From contig WSUB01000102.1 in the NCBI GenBank assembly GCA_019633425.1, positions 87,246 through 151,245 on the forward strand: a stretch of 64,000 nt of DNA. The letters run 5' to 3'. A program made the position numbers and the translations under genes. The stretch is from Tulasnella sp. 424. Lineage: Eukaryota > Basidiomycota > Agaricomycetes > Cantharellales > Tulasnellaceae. Positions 21,527 through 33,590 of the stretch are shown here, in pieces. Each line of letters opens with the position of its first letter. Positions within the stretch are counted from its first letter, which is position 1. Under the pieces are notes generated by a model that saw nothing but the letters and a program-made list of their open reading frames with translations, was not told the DNA's origin and ran no database searches.

Positions 21527-21668
21527 TTCCTCGATTTGAGTCACGTGAGGTTGTTGACACGGTTCGATGAAGGGGGGAGACAAGAGACCGTTTGTCTCCT
21601 CAGCTTTCCCGCCCACCTTAACCTCTTCTCAAGAAACCTCAAGAAACCTCAAGCAACCCCCACCAAAA
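21527..21668. promoter_or_regulatory. Short bidirectional promoter, SLM3 / MIF2
   Basis: Only 142 bp separate the two start codons, so a mitochondrial tRNA-modification gene and a kinetochore gene share control sequence. It contains tandem CCTCAAGAAA repeats (about 21632-21655). No TATA box was seen. Confidence 0.65.
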
Positions 21669-24165
21669 ATGTCAGAGGTGGACCGACTCTCTCAAGGTCC
21701 CTCGCAAGTCCGGAAAGGTGTAAGAGCACCTCCGTCGTATCGCAACGATGCCAACTTTGGAAGGTGCGGTTCACCCGCCATGAATGTTGAACCCGGTCTG
21801 GATAGCAATTGGGAATTCTAACTGGAGTTGTGATGGTGCTGTAGAGCTTCTGGAAAGATTATCAACATCGGGAATGTAGCGAGGGACTCTGATGGCTTTG
21901 AAGACTTTGGAGCGTATCTGAAAGACGATGTCTTCCTGAGCCCGCCCCCTTCGATTCCCTCGAGGCCGAAACCCAAGAACCCGAAGAAATCCACCACGAA
22001 TGCGAGGAGGACCACCGACTTCGATGATGATTTGAGCATTTTGGACGATAGTGTACTGCGCCGTCGTCAGTTCTGTGTCTCTCTGTCTTTACTTCGTTGC
22101 AATCTGGACTGACCACTTAGGATTCGAGTAGGTGCTGAGCCAGAGCCGCCAAAGAAATCCTCGCAAACTCGAACAATACGTATGTAACTTTTACTTCTTT
22201 CATAATACCGTTCTCGTTAACCTTTGCCTGTCTCCAGCCGTCACGACGACTTCAACAAGCCGGCAGAACCGTCCCGCAACCCAACCCACGTCCGCAGTTG
22301 ACTACGACTCCATCCCAGAACCTTCTACCAAGAGGAAAGCTCTCGGTCAATCTACCTCCAGCAAAGCTGCTAGCAGTAGCAATAACACCCGCCCCACCAC
22401 CAGCAAGCCTCGATCAAGTCAACAGACGTCCACTTCATCCCGTAATGTCTCCGCTCCCGCCAAGTCCACCGGAAAAGGAAAGCAGGCTGCTGCTCTTTCG
22501 ACTATCGCAGAAGACGAATCCGACGATATGGACAAGCAAGATGGGAATGGGGATAGCAATATGAGCATGGCGTCCGTGGTCGATCGGAACCAGGCTGCAG
22601 AGAGTCATGCAGGTCGCTTCGACCAAGACGACGACGACAGTGGGAACGAAGACTTTGGATACGATGGCGATGATAATGATGGCGGAATGGACGTCGATGA
22701 ACCGGAGCAAGATCCAATTCCAGACCCACCCCTGTCGAAAGCGAACGACAAAGCACGTCGGAACCGCGTCGAGACTCCTTCGGACGAGGAGATGGCGGAA
22801 TCTGGGATCGGAAGGGATGATGATGACGTACCTGCTCCCGATGAAGATGACCAATTCGACGTCGGGGGTGGCTATGATGACGAACCACAGCAAGAAGAGG
22901 AGGAGGAGGAACCGGAGCCCGAGGAGAGTCCAAGAAGCAAACGGGCTAGGCTGGCTCAGGAGAAGAAAGAGAGAGAAAAGGAGAAGGCTAAGCAAAAGCG
23001 GGAACCGTTGAGGCAGAAGGATCCTAACGCTCAGCCGAAGAAGACTAAACGGAACTTTGAACCACGTAAGTGTCTGCTCAGGTCGTTTTGCTCATCTGCG
23101 CACTGAGTTGCTCATCCACGACCTTTTATCCACCGCAGAATCTGACGACGATGACGATACTGGGCTTCGTCGAGGGAAACGACAGCGATACGCACCCCTT
23201 CAATGGTGGCGAGGAGAGCACGCTGTCGTCCGGCGTCCACGACCTGACGAAGCTCCAGTGCCAATCATTTCAGAAATCGTGCGGATACCGGAAGCACAGC
23301 CCGAGCCCCTAAGCAAGAAGCATCGACGACGAGGGACGACCAAGCCTCCAAGTAGCAGGAACGGGCGGAACAACTCGAAGCAGGCAGAGGTTTGGGTCGA
23401 GAATCCGGATGAAGGATGGGATGCGGAGACGGAGCAGAATGCCATGGTGATTGATTATGACACCAAACAGGAAATGGAGAAAGGTATGGCTCCCATGATG
23501 CATGGGCTAGCTTCTGGGGGAACCTAATCCGCGTGTTTTCGCCTTGCAGTGATTGCTCAGACGGCAGCAATGCTAAATCCCAAGCAGCCGTTGAACGCCA
23601 CATATGCGTTCCAGAAAGTCTTTTCAGACGGCGAGTTCGTTGCTGGGGGTGTGTTGGAGATCCCGGTTGGTGGGAAGAAGCCCAGCAAGCCTGCGAGGGA
23701 CAACACATATGTACGTATCCAGGATACCGGCGCTCTTTGGAGAGACTGGACCGCTAACACGCCTCCCACAGCTGTTTTATTGTATCGAGGGAGCCGTCCG
23801 GGTTATGGTTCACCGAAGCACATTTGTCATCGCTCGGAATGGGATGTTCATGGTTCCTCGAGGTGGGCGAGATCCTTTTGCTTTCCCCACGTGGTGATCC
23901 ATTGACATCCTTTCAACCCATTTCGTCAGGAAATCAATACTATCTCGAAAACATCTCCGACCATGACTGCAAGTTGTTCTTCGCGCAAGCACGAAAGGTC
24001 ACAGAGAAGATGATCCCTTCACCAACGAAGCGAGCGTCGATGGTGCCAGCTGGCCGAGATGCGAGCGCAAGTCAGACGCCTCGGCCAGCTGCGCGTGTTG
24101 GGCCTCCGGCTGGTTCAGGGTCACCGTTGAAGACGAAGAAGATTGGGACTAGCTCGAAGCGGTGA
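21669..24165 (+). CDS. MIF2: Inner kinetochore protein CENP-C / Mif2
   Basis: Eight exons: 21669-21763, 21845-22069, 22121-22179, 22238-23065, 23139-23483, 23550-23710, 23772-23862, 23930-24165. Total 2040 nt, 679 aa. The 22069 donor (GTTCTG) is weak and least certain. The N-terminus carries the Mif2 motif area (FGRASGKI, VARDSDGFEDFGAYL). An acidic and Ser-rich middle is followed by the CENP-C signature, RRGKRQRYAPLQWWRGE, which binds the CENP-A nucleosome in this family. The C-terminal cupin dimerisation domain (AFQKVFSDGEFVAGGVLEIP, LFYCIEGAVRVMVHRSTF, ARNGMFMVPRGNQYYLENIS) is complete. The protein links CENP-A chromatin to the outer kinetochore. Three broken partial copies lie downstream at 35430-39500. 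Confidence 0.92.
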
Positions 24166-25026
24166 TATGGATTATGGCTATGGTATGTATCTTTGGTTAT
24201 GCGAGTCTCTTTCGTTTCCTTCCAACTTAACCTTTTCTGTACGTCTTTGGTGTACTTTGTATCATTTTCTCGCCTGTCCTTGTACTTCGCTATCCCTTAT
24301 TTTCTCCCTAGCCCTATTTTGTTTTTGCTCGTCTTTCTGCAAGGAGTGCGGTGACGGATGTTAGGCCGCGATCAGCCTCTGGTATACGTATAAGTCTCCT
24401 CCCTAAAGCCAGTTCTAAACCTTCCTCATGATGCTGGGGAATTCCGCACCATCACACGTGTTCGTCGGTCAGGAAAATCATCTTGAAGGCAAGTCATTTG
24501 GTTGATATGGTAGACGTCGACGGCGCTACGGTCAAGAACAATCATGCACGTCCGCTCGCCTCGCGCCGCTCGGCCAGCGCACCTGCCTTTTTTACACAAG
24601 GGCGTCAGTCTCAAATGTCGTCGATACTGTCACAAAGACACCAAAAATAAACCCTATGCACCTCGTAAGGAAGGCGTAACCCTCCCTGTCGATCACTCCG
24701 CGTGCAGGTGTTTGGAAGCCGGAGGATGTCGGCTTTCACAATTGACCGGTTTTCGGCAACATTCGGATAACTCCCGCCTCCCCCGATCGTGCATGCAGGC
24801 CTCTGGAACACGACCCAAATCCTTCTCGAGCCTAGATCTATGTCTCGAGCGGCTTGACGCATTTACACCCAAAATGGAAGCTTCTGCTTAGAGCCTCATG
24901 TCTCCCTCTCCTTTCCGGGCTGTGTTGCCCACTTGCGCTGCACGGTCCACCGCAGACCCTCCCAGTCTCCCTTCGTTATATCTCCCCCAACACCCCCTCT
25001 ACGCTCTCCTCTCATACACCGCAACC
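24166..25026. other. Intergenic, MIF2 3' flank and NLR1 promoter
   Basis: No gene seen. The segment about 24550-24820 recurs, diverged, at 36190-36480 and about 24840-25026 recurs at 39860-40075. These repeats show that the whole MIF2-to-NLR interval was duplicated, not just the genes. Confidence 0.7.
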
Positions 25027-28000
25027 ATGTCTAGTCAAACCCCTCTCAAATCACCTGCGACGTCTAATCGACCTCCTCCAGTTCCTATAAGTGGCTCAAC
25101 GCAAGAGCTCGGCGATAAAGCAAAGCTTATAAGTACAAGGAACGATGTATTAAACTTACTACAGGTAATCCGCCTGCCTACGAGATGGAAGCACTCCTCG
25201 GGCTGACGACGGCGATATGACAGGACACCAACTGGCCCACCCGGTCGAGAGATGTCGCCCAAACGTTGGTTCAGACCATCAATAATGTACCCGACCTTCC
25301 TGGAGACGTAACCCCTATCAAGGACGCTGTTGAGGAGCTCATCCGGTAAGTATGCCTTTCGCCCAGCCTGAGAAGAGGGAACATGCTAAACTTCGTGCCT
25401 GACAGCATTCTGGAAACCGCGCGTGCAATTCTGAGGAAAGCGTCGGACAAGTACGGAATCAAGGAAAGAGGATTTCGGGATGGAATCAAGCACACTTTCT
25501 CTTCGCTGCGTCCTGGTAGATGCACCAATATCTTGCAGACGTGTCGGGCAGATATCGAGAAGGTCTCGACAACACTTAGCGTAAGTGGATAAATTAGTAT
25601 ATTTTATTCCGAGTCGTAACGTTGGCAATGCATCCCTACAGAGTCGCTTGGAAAGTCTACCTCCGATAGGTAAGCCGCGCACTCAGACTCGTCGGCGAAG
25701 CCACACTAACGTGATACCGGGTTCCACCACATTAGAGAGCGTCAAAGACACAGACATGCCCTCTGGCGTCGAAAATCAGCCAGCTTCACCCCCAGTTGAC
25801 GTCTCGCATTCTCTGGAGCCGTTGGAAGCTCAGGGTCTCCAGACGGCCTCTCCTGGACAACCTTTGACGTTGGAACACCCGACACACCCGACGGGCCAAC
25901 AAGCATCTGTCCAAGACTCGTCCCCTAACCTTCCCGAGGATCAAAAAAAACGGGGTCGCATTCGAGCTGGACTTCTTGCTGCAGCCAAGATTACTTTCAA
26001 CGCCGCAGATGTTGTATCCGGAGCGGTTCCCCTCGTTGGAGATTCCGTCGGCGTCGCTGCTAAAGTTGGATTGGCTTTTGTCAACATGATCGAGGTGAAA
26101 CGATATAACCATATCTATATCTATTTCTCTCTAACCTCGGCTCTTCAGACTATGGACCAAAACGAGGATGTGGCTCAGGAGCTGGTTTCCCACATATCGA
26201 CACTATCCGTATGCTTCGAACATATCAAGAAATCGGATCCAGAGAAGGGGGACGATTTGGCTGCGGAAGTTCACAAGCTGCAAGGGTACGTCAGCTCCCT
26301 CCAAGCGAATAGCTCCAGCATGACACATTGTCCAGGGAGCTTGGGAATATTGAGAAGAAGGTCAACGGGTGGGAATCCTCGAGCCGTTCCAAGAAGGCAT
26401 TTTTGGCTAGTTACTATGCTGGAGAGCTAAAGTCTCATCAAGATACCGTTAAGGATTCGCAGGATAAAATACAAGTGCGTAATGAATTCGTGTACACGGA
26501 AATTTTAGCTCAGCTGTTCCCCGACCCCCCTTCTATACTAGCTCATCTCCGGACTGAGAACCCTCAATATTGTCAGCGAACTCCGTATGTCTATATTTAC
26601 CCTCTCTGTAAAGCTCTGTTCTGACGCGTTTACCTCAGAAAATATCCAGTTGCGAGCGGAGCGACAGCGACTTCTTGACCGCCTTGGGGACGGAAGTTAC
26701 GGGGCCAGAGGAAGCTCGATTGAAGACGTCGTATGCCTTCCCGGTACGAGAGTCGGAATCTTGGACCGTATAGACCAGTGGATCGAAGATACGTCGACCT
26801 CCGCCGAGCGCGTTCTCTGGATTCGAGGAATGGCGGGACGCGGGAAATCGACGATCGCGTCGACGGTTGCCCATAGTTGGGCTTCGAGGGGGTCCTGTGC
26901 CATCTTTCATTTCCGCCGGGGTCAAAATACATTGGACGGCCAGTTTATCTGTGCCATCGTCAAGCAACTTTGGAAAGGGCTAGTCCCCGAAGTGAAGAAC
27001 GCAATCTTGGGTGCCGTGAGGGAGAACGAGGACATCGCAAAGGAACGCCTCGACCAGCAGTTCAAGAAACTCCTCGTCGGATCGCTTGACAAGCTGAAGA
27101 ATCATGCCTATCCCATTGTAATCGTCGTCGATGCCCTGGACGAATGCGAGAACGTCGATAATGCCGAGAGCTTCGTTCGGCTCATTCATAAGCACTTCTC
27201 ACTCCTCCCTACCAATGTCAAATTCCTCCTCACGTGTCGCCCAGAAGCACCACTTCTCGAGACGCTCAACCCGAAGAAGTGGCCCGAAGAAGACCTCGAC
27301 TCGATACCAGTATCCCATGTATCTGAGGATGTCACCAAGTTTATCCAACACTCGTTCGCGCACATCAGAGAGAACCGTGATGTTCCTGAGGGGTGGCCTT
27401 CGTCGGCCGATGTCGAACGCTTGGTCGAGATGTCCCAGGGTCTGTTCCAATGGGCTCGTACGACGATCACGTACATTGGGGAAAGGGCGCCTGTCGTGCG
27501 TCTGCAGGAATTGCTGCAACCAGAGTCAACATGGGGGGAACTCGATGATTTGTACCACCAAATTCTTTCGAGAGCGTTCGACGAGGCAAAAAGCTCGACG
27601 CGGAAACAGCTGCTATCCTGGGTGTTGGAAACGCTTGTAACAGCACCTTACCCTGTATCACTCGAGATCATCGCCTTCTTGCACGCCGACCACAAAAGCT
27701 TCAGGGCTCAAGCGGACCCCATCCAGTTTCTTCGGAACGAAGTTCTCGCGGACCTCAACTCCCTTCTTCATATCCCTTCATCGCCATCCGACCCGTTGCA
27801 GCTGATGCACACGTCTATTCGCGACCTTCTAGAGAGCCAAGAACGGTGTAAAGGCCAGGATTTTTTCGTCGACCTCATTCGAGCCCATCGACGCCTCGCG
27901 GGGGTTAGCCTTGGGATCATGGAACGCGACCTTAGAAGAAACATCTGCGAGCTATCGGATATTTCGAAGGCGAATTCTGAGGTCCAAGATGCAGTGGAGA

Positions 28001-30991
28001 GTCATGTGCCGAAGGGACTTCGGTACTGCTGCCGTTCTTGGTCCATCCATTTAACAACTGGGCTACCGTGTTCGAAGACAAACGGAGCCCCTTCGAGCGA
28101 TGTCCTATCCTCGTTTAGGATAGTTTGCGACGAGAAGCTCCTGGCCTGGTTGGAAGTCATGAGTTTGATCGGAACAACGAACGACGCATTTACGGTAGCG
28201 AAGCAAGTGCATGAGTGGCTCGAGGTGAGCATACCACCTTAACTGTGTGCGCAAGGTGCTGCGAGTGAACTAACCGCGAGGTTCACAGCAATGGCCGCCG
28301 GAGACGGTCAGCGGAGATTGGATTACTCTGTGGAATGACACTCAGCGATTCATCGCCTCATCTATGGAGCCAATCTCGTTCGGTGCGCTTCAAATTTACG
28401 CTTCAGCTCTTCCCCACTGCCCCTTGGAGACAAAGCTGTGGGCAAAGTATGGCGGTCAAGCAACAGCTCGGATTCTCCATGGCGAACGTCAGCTAAACTG
28501 GCCGGCTCACATTTGGACATCATATGTCAAATCAGCTGTGTTTGAAACCAGATTTTTGCTGGATAGCAAGGTTCTGGCATGTGTCTTGGGGAGCGGAGCG
28601 GTTCAATTATTGGATGCTCAGACTGGCGCACGGTTGGGCGACCCTCTGCCCGGTCACACGGGCTGGTCCGGTTTCACTGTCTTTTCCCCGGACGGCAAGG
28701 TTCTGGCGTCCACGTCGGGGGAAAAGACGGTTCGATTATGGGATGCTCGGACTGGCGCACAGTTGGGCGACCCTCTGACCTCGACCACGTCCGTTGTCTT
28801 TTCCCCGGACGGCAAGGTTCTGGCATCTGCGTCGGACGACAAGACGGTTCGATTATGGGATGCTCGGACTGGCACACAGTTGGGTGATCCTCTGACCGGT
28901 CACACGGAGAAGATCAGATCCGTTGCCTTTTCCCCGGACAGCAAGGTTCTGGCATCTACGTCGAAGGACAATACAGTTCGATTATGGGATGTTCGGACTG
29001 GCACACAGTTGGGCGACCCTCTGACCGGTCACACGGACTCGATCTACTTTATTGTCTTTTCGCCGGACGGCAAGGTTCTGGCATCTAGGTCGTCGGACGA
29101 TATGGTTCGATTATGGGATGCTCGGACTGGCGCACAGTTGGGCGACCCTCTGACCTTGACCACGTGCTTTGTCTTTTCCCCGGACGGCAAGGTTCTGGCA
29201 TCTGCGTCGAAGGACAACACAGTTCGATTATGGAATGCTCGGACTGGCACACAGTTGGGCGACCCTCTGACCGGTCACACGGAGAAGATCTGGTCCGTTG
29301 CCTTTTCCCCGGACGGCAAGGTTCTGGCATCTACGTCGAAGGACAACACAGTTCGATTATGGAATGCTCGGACTGGCACACAGTTGGGCGACCCTCTGAT
29401 CTCGACCACGTTTGCTGTCTTTTCCCCGGACGGCAAGGTTTTGGCAGCTGGGTCGTCGGACAACACGGTTCAATTATGGGACGCTCGGACTGGCGCACAG
29501 TTGGGCGACCCTCTGACCGGTCACACGGACTCGATCGACTCTATTGTCTTTTCGCCGGACGGCAAGGTTCTGGCATCTAGGTCGTGGGACGATACGGTTC
29601 GATTATGGGATGCTCGGGCTGGCGCACAGTTGGGCGACCCTCTGACCGGTCACACGGGCCCGATAGAGTCCGTTGTCTTTTCCCCGGACAGCAAGGTTTT
29701 GGCATCTACGTCGTTGGACAAGACGGTTCGATTATGGGATGCTCGGATTGGCGCACAGTTGGGCAACCCTCTGATCTCGACCACGTGCTTTGTCTTTTCC
29801 CCGGACGGCAAGGTTTTGGCATCTGCGTCGGATGACAAGACGGTTCGATTATGGGATGCTCGGACTGGGGCACAGTTGAGCGACCCTCTGACCGGTCACA
29901 CGGAGGAGATCTGGTCCGTTGTCTTTTCCTCGGACGGCAAGGTTCTGGCATCTATGTCATCGGACAAGACGGCTCGATTATGGGATGCTCGGACTGGCGC
30001 GCAGTTGGGCGACCCTCTGACCGGTCACACGGAGAAGTTCTGGTCCGTTTTCTTTTCCCCGGACGGCAAGGTTGTGGCATCTGGGTCGTCGGACAACACG
30101 GTTCGATTATGGGACGCTCGGACTGGTGCACAGTTGGGCGACCCACTGACCGGTCACACGGAGGAGATCAGGTCCGTTTTCTTTTCCCCGGACAGCAAGG
30201 TTCTGGCATCTACGTCGAAGGACAACACAGTTCGATTATGGGATGCTCGGACTGGCACACAGTTGGGCGACCCTCTGACCGGTCACACGGCCTGGATCAG
30301 GTCCGTTGTCTTTTCCCCGGACGGCGAGGTTCTGGCATCTGCGTCGGAAGACAAGACGGTTCGATTATGGGATGCTCGGACTGGCGCACAGTTAGGCGAT
30401 CCTCTCGGTCACACGAGCTGGGTCTGGTCCGTTGTCTTTTCCCCGGACGGCAAGGTTTTGGCATCTGCTTCGGGGGACAAGACGGTTCGATTATGGGATA
30501 GTCGGGCTGGCGCACAGCTGGGCAATCCTCTCGGTCACGCGGCCCAGATCAAGTCCGTTGTCTTTTCCCCGGATAGCAAGGTTCTCGCATCTGCGTCGTT
30601 GGACAAGACGGTTCGATTCTTGGATGCTCGGACTGGCACGCAGTTGGGCGAACCTTTGACCGGTTACCCAGAGATGATCACGTCCGTTGTCCTTTCGCTG
30701 GACGGCACCGCTCTGACATCCAACTCAGCCGATGGTACTTCTCGCCAGTTGGATGGTTTCACTTACCAAATATCTGTGGGACCCTCAGAAATTCTTTTCA
30801 CTACCCACCATATTGGATTTGACTCAAACTGGCTGCTCTGTGGTTCCAAACGTTTGTTGTGGTTACCTTTTCACTATCACCCTCGTGAGCGATGGTTAAC
30901 CCCCGAAATCCTCCTCCGCCATGGTAGATTAGCCTTGGCGCCCAATGGCAAGCTTTGCATCATCGATGTTTCTGAGTTGTTAACCTTGTAA
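25027..30991 (+). CDS. NACHT-WD40 NLR-type receptor, NLR1 (intact)
   Basis: Nine exons: 25027-25164, 25224-25345, 25406-25580, 25642-26094, 26149-26285, 26336-26474, 26542-26584 (43 bp), 26639-28224, 28289-30991. Total 5496 nt, 1831 aa, all phases consistent. The N-terminal ~390 residues are helical and include a Gly/Val-rich hydrophobic stretch, GAVPLVGDSVGVAAKVGLAF, perhaps a HeLo/MLKL-like death-effector region (inference). The NACHT ATPase has Walker A GMAGRGKST near 466 and Walker B VIVVDALDEC; helical segments follow. The C-terminus is 17-18 WD40 repeats, most nearly identical (SPDGKVLAS...DKTVRLWDARTGAQLGDPL). By analogy with Podospora HNWD/HET-E proteins this is a non-self or cell-death receptor. 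It is the only intact NLR of the MIF2-linked pair. Confidence 0.9.
28560..30720 (+). repeat. Array of 17-18 near-identical WD40 repeat units
   Basis: Tandem 117-129-bp units inside the last exon of NLR1. Most bases are identical between units; differences cluster at a few codons: the two or three after GHT (EK, DS, GP, EE, AW, SW), the residue before SVVF, and the triplet in AS-x-S-x-D. Four units (about 28785, 29155, 29400 and 29780) are three to four residues shorter, ending TSTT, TLTT or ISTT in place of TGHTxxI. Identity among units implies ongoing unequal exchange or gene conversion. Confidence 0.9.
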
Positions 30992-31270
30992 CTTCATCAT
31001 GTACTATATAGGTTTGGTGCATACTGTACTATCTGCCCTCTCCTGATATTTAGAGATAACGGTGGCGCTGAAGAACCACGGGAGAGTGGCTTTTCGTAAA
31101 TGTTCTGTGACTCTTCATCCCGAACGAACCTAAAATTGATTCATGGATGAAAAGTTGGGAGTCGAGCAGACTCTCCTTCCACATCGTAGGGTTTTGCCAA
31201 GCCGAGTGCAATCTTCTCCGAGATGTCACGATACCGCCCCCCGGAACCGTTCCGTTAAATATCCGCATCT
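30992..31270. repeat. NLR 3' flank, copy 1
   Basis: Downstream of NLR1; the segment around AAAAGTTGGGAGTCGAGCA recurs at 31950-32110 and after NLR2 at 45287-45480. The copy at 31950-32110 has no NLR next to it, which suggests a third NLR copy was lost there. Confidence 0.7.
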
Positions 31271-32220
31271 AGTGTGACCGGAATTGATTATCTTCTTCTC
31301 GGGCGATATTGTGTATTCCGTGTTGTATCGGGTTCGTAGCGGTGGAAAGTAAGACTGATCATCCTCAATGATGCCTCATCTGTGAGCCTTAGCTGAGCGG
31401 CGATGAATGCTCTGTGATAGGTGCTACCATTCATCTACTGGCTTGGACTTTGGGAGGCCCATGAACGCACGTCATGGTCATGGGGACCAAACGAGTCGGG
31501 TAGTTGGACAACGGGAATCAATTCCGAGAGGATAAGACACCATGAAAGATATATTACGAATGGGAAACGCAAATAGAATCATTCACGATCTGATGTGTCG
31601 AGCTGTCTTCTCTTCCTTGAATCCGATCCACGAGCCGGGAAAAGCAATTAGCATCCCATGTGACCCCATTCGACGCCCATCATGTCACTTACACCGAGGT
31701 ATCCAGTCCACGCTTCACTCCTCTCTTCGCCTCATCCAAGAGCTGGCCAACTCCGAACACGTCGTCAGTCGAGTTTATGCTGACGTCCTTCTTAATTGCA
31801 CCGGTCCCTCCACTCCAGGCCTTCCTTCATACCCAAGTCCCCGTCCAAGCTTCGCTGGTCCCAAAACGAAGCGATCCGAAGACAAGGCGTGAGCAACACC
31901 TTCCTTTGTTCCACCTCCGTAAAGCTTGTCGTCGCCCTCTTCCATGCTGCCCTGATGGCCGCGGGCCCTGAGGAACCATGGAAGAGCGGTTTGTCGTATA
32001 GATTATAGAACTCTTCATCTCCGAAGGAATCTGACATTGATTCGCGGTCGAACAGTTGGGAGTCGAGCATGCTCTCCTTTGACACTCTAGGTTTTGCCAA
32101 GCCCAGTTCTCCGAGATGTCACGGTTCTATTCCCTGAGTGATCCGTTAAGCATCATCAGTTTGGGGAGGAGACGTGATGGCGTAAAACTCGTACCTTACA
32201 AAGTACTTGGCCTATTGCTC
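31271..32220. other. Intergenic with an orphan NLR 3'-flank copy
   Basis: 31271-31940 shows nothing recognisable. 31950-32110 (GGAACCATGGAAGAGCGG ... AACAGTTGGGAGTCGAGCA) is homologous to the flanks after both NLR1 and NLR2. Confidence 0.6.
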
Positions 32221-33590
32221 CTAGCCCATATTGCTCATCCGCATCTCGCGCTCTCGCTGTTGCCGCTTCTCGCGACGGATCTCATCGCGTATCCGAGCTG
32301 CTTCCTCGTCCTCCTCGTTCCCTCCTCCTTCACTCTCGCTGTCACTACCACTACCACTCTCGCTTCCACTGCCATAGCCAGCTAAGCCAGACTTCATGGC
32401 GCCTGGCTTCGCTGATGGGGGCTCCTCCACGCTCCTCCCTGGCACGTTGAACAAGCAGACGAAGGCTTTCCTCCTCGTTGGCCTTTCTGCTTCTCGGCGG
32501 TTTTCTGTTGCATGAGAGCAAGCTGTCGGACTTTCTCCCGCGCATATCGTTCAGCGATAAAGAGGGTCATCTGACAACTTGGCGAAAGTTGTCGTTGAGG
32601 TGGACGTCTTGCAGACCTCGGCTATCGGCGGCCAGCCGTTCATCGAGGGGGATGGTAAAACCCTTGTTGTTCTTCCAGTGGTAGATACAAGGTGGGATCA
32701 TCCCATTTATTTTGTTCGGCAGCAGTGGCCTTGCGAGGCGGGCTTCACGGGATTGGGGGCGGCCGGCTGGGTGGTCCGCGAGGAATCTTCTTATACTTGA
32801 AGCGAGATGGCTCTCGGGGGTCTTCCGTTATTTCCGCCATCTTGATTATTCTCTGCTTCAGACCCCCTTCAGAGTTGCCCTGCTGTCCTGGAGTTTATCG
32901 AACGAACCACGTTTCGCTTTGCCCGTCAGGGACATTCTTCGGCTGCGCGGCTTCGACCTTGCAGTTAATGGTTTCTCCAATGCCACTTTTGTCCTCTCAG
33001 CGGTCTGCGGCACTTTTTCCTAAGAAGGACGGTCCATCGAGCGGTCTTCGTCATTGAGGTCTTGTCTGTTGAGAAGCGGCAGGAGGTCTTCGAACTGCGA
33101 TTGAACTTTTGTATCATCCCAATAACCTCGCGTACTCGTAGTGAACATTGCTTTCAGCGTCAACTTGAAGTGCGAGTGCATTGCCAGACGAGGCCTGGAA
33201 TATCAAGCCTCCGTTAGTTCGATCCCGAGACACCGTTAGAATGAACTCGCCTTGAGTTTCTACCCGTCTCCAGAGGATACTTTGCTATGTGACATTCCGG
33301 ATAAGATCCTCCATTAGCGAAATCTGCTGCTTTGACGTTCTTCAGCCTTTTTGCTGCCCGTAAGGTGGGATGGTGGCTTTAGGGGCGAGCACTGTTGTCG
33401 CGGTTAATGTTGTGGTCTCCGACTCGTCGTCAGATGAACTTATGGCGGTGTGTACGGGCTCCTGGGGGAATGATACATCAAAGCTTCCATTTAGTCAAGG
33501 TTCAAGGCTCTCTAGATGACGGTGAGGTACCTTGCTAGAATAGCCACCGCGGTTTGGAACCTTTTTGAACGCGAGGTGGTCGGGTTGAGA
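32221..33590 (-). pseudogene. PRP45: PRP45/SKIP (SNW-domain splicing factor) pseudogene
   Basis: The minus strand carries, in order but in different frames, the hallmarks of SNW1/SKIP/Prp45: IPPYGQQKG (~33365), NALALQVDAE (~33180), VQSQFEDLLPLLNRQDL (~33100), AAQPKNVPDGQ (~32940), EPSRFKYKKIPRGPP (~32800), IPPCIYHWKNNKGFTIPLDE (~32690), RLAADSRGLQDVHLNDNF (~32620), LLVQRAREERGGAP (~32440) and RIRDEIRREKRQQRERE (~32280). Frameshifts and stops interrupt it (for example after NDNF). An intron-like segment (GTAGAAACTC...TTCCAG) remains between the N-terminal blocks, so it is a decayed genomic copy, not a retrocopy. Prp45 is an essential spliceosome protein, so a working gene presumably exists elsewhere. 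Confidence 0.82.

Noticed and set aside
22435..22995. Antisense hydrophobic Leu/Val-rich frame that looks like a membrane protein
   Set aside because: Mirror of the acidic, Lys-rich exon of MIF2; composition artefact.
28579..30501. Several long Cys/Gly-rich frames (GCSDWRTVGRPSDRSHG repeats) overlapping NLR1 in other frames
   Set aside because: Out-of-frame readings of the WD repeat DNA, which repeats every 117-129 bp and so stays open in several frames.
28560..30720. Impression of a CRISPR-like or satellite array
   Set aside because: The repeats are coding, stay in frame and translate to WD40 blades; the organism is eukaryotic.
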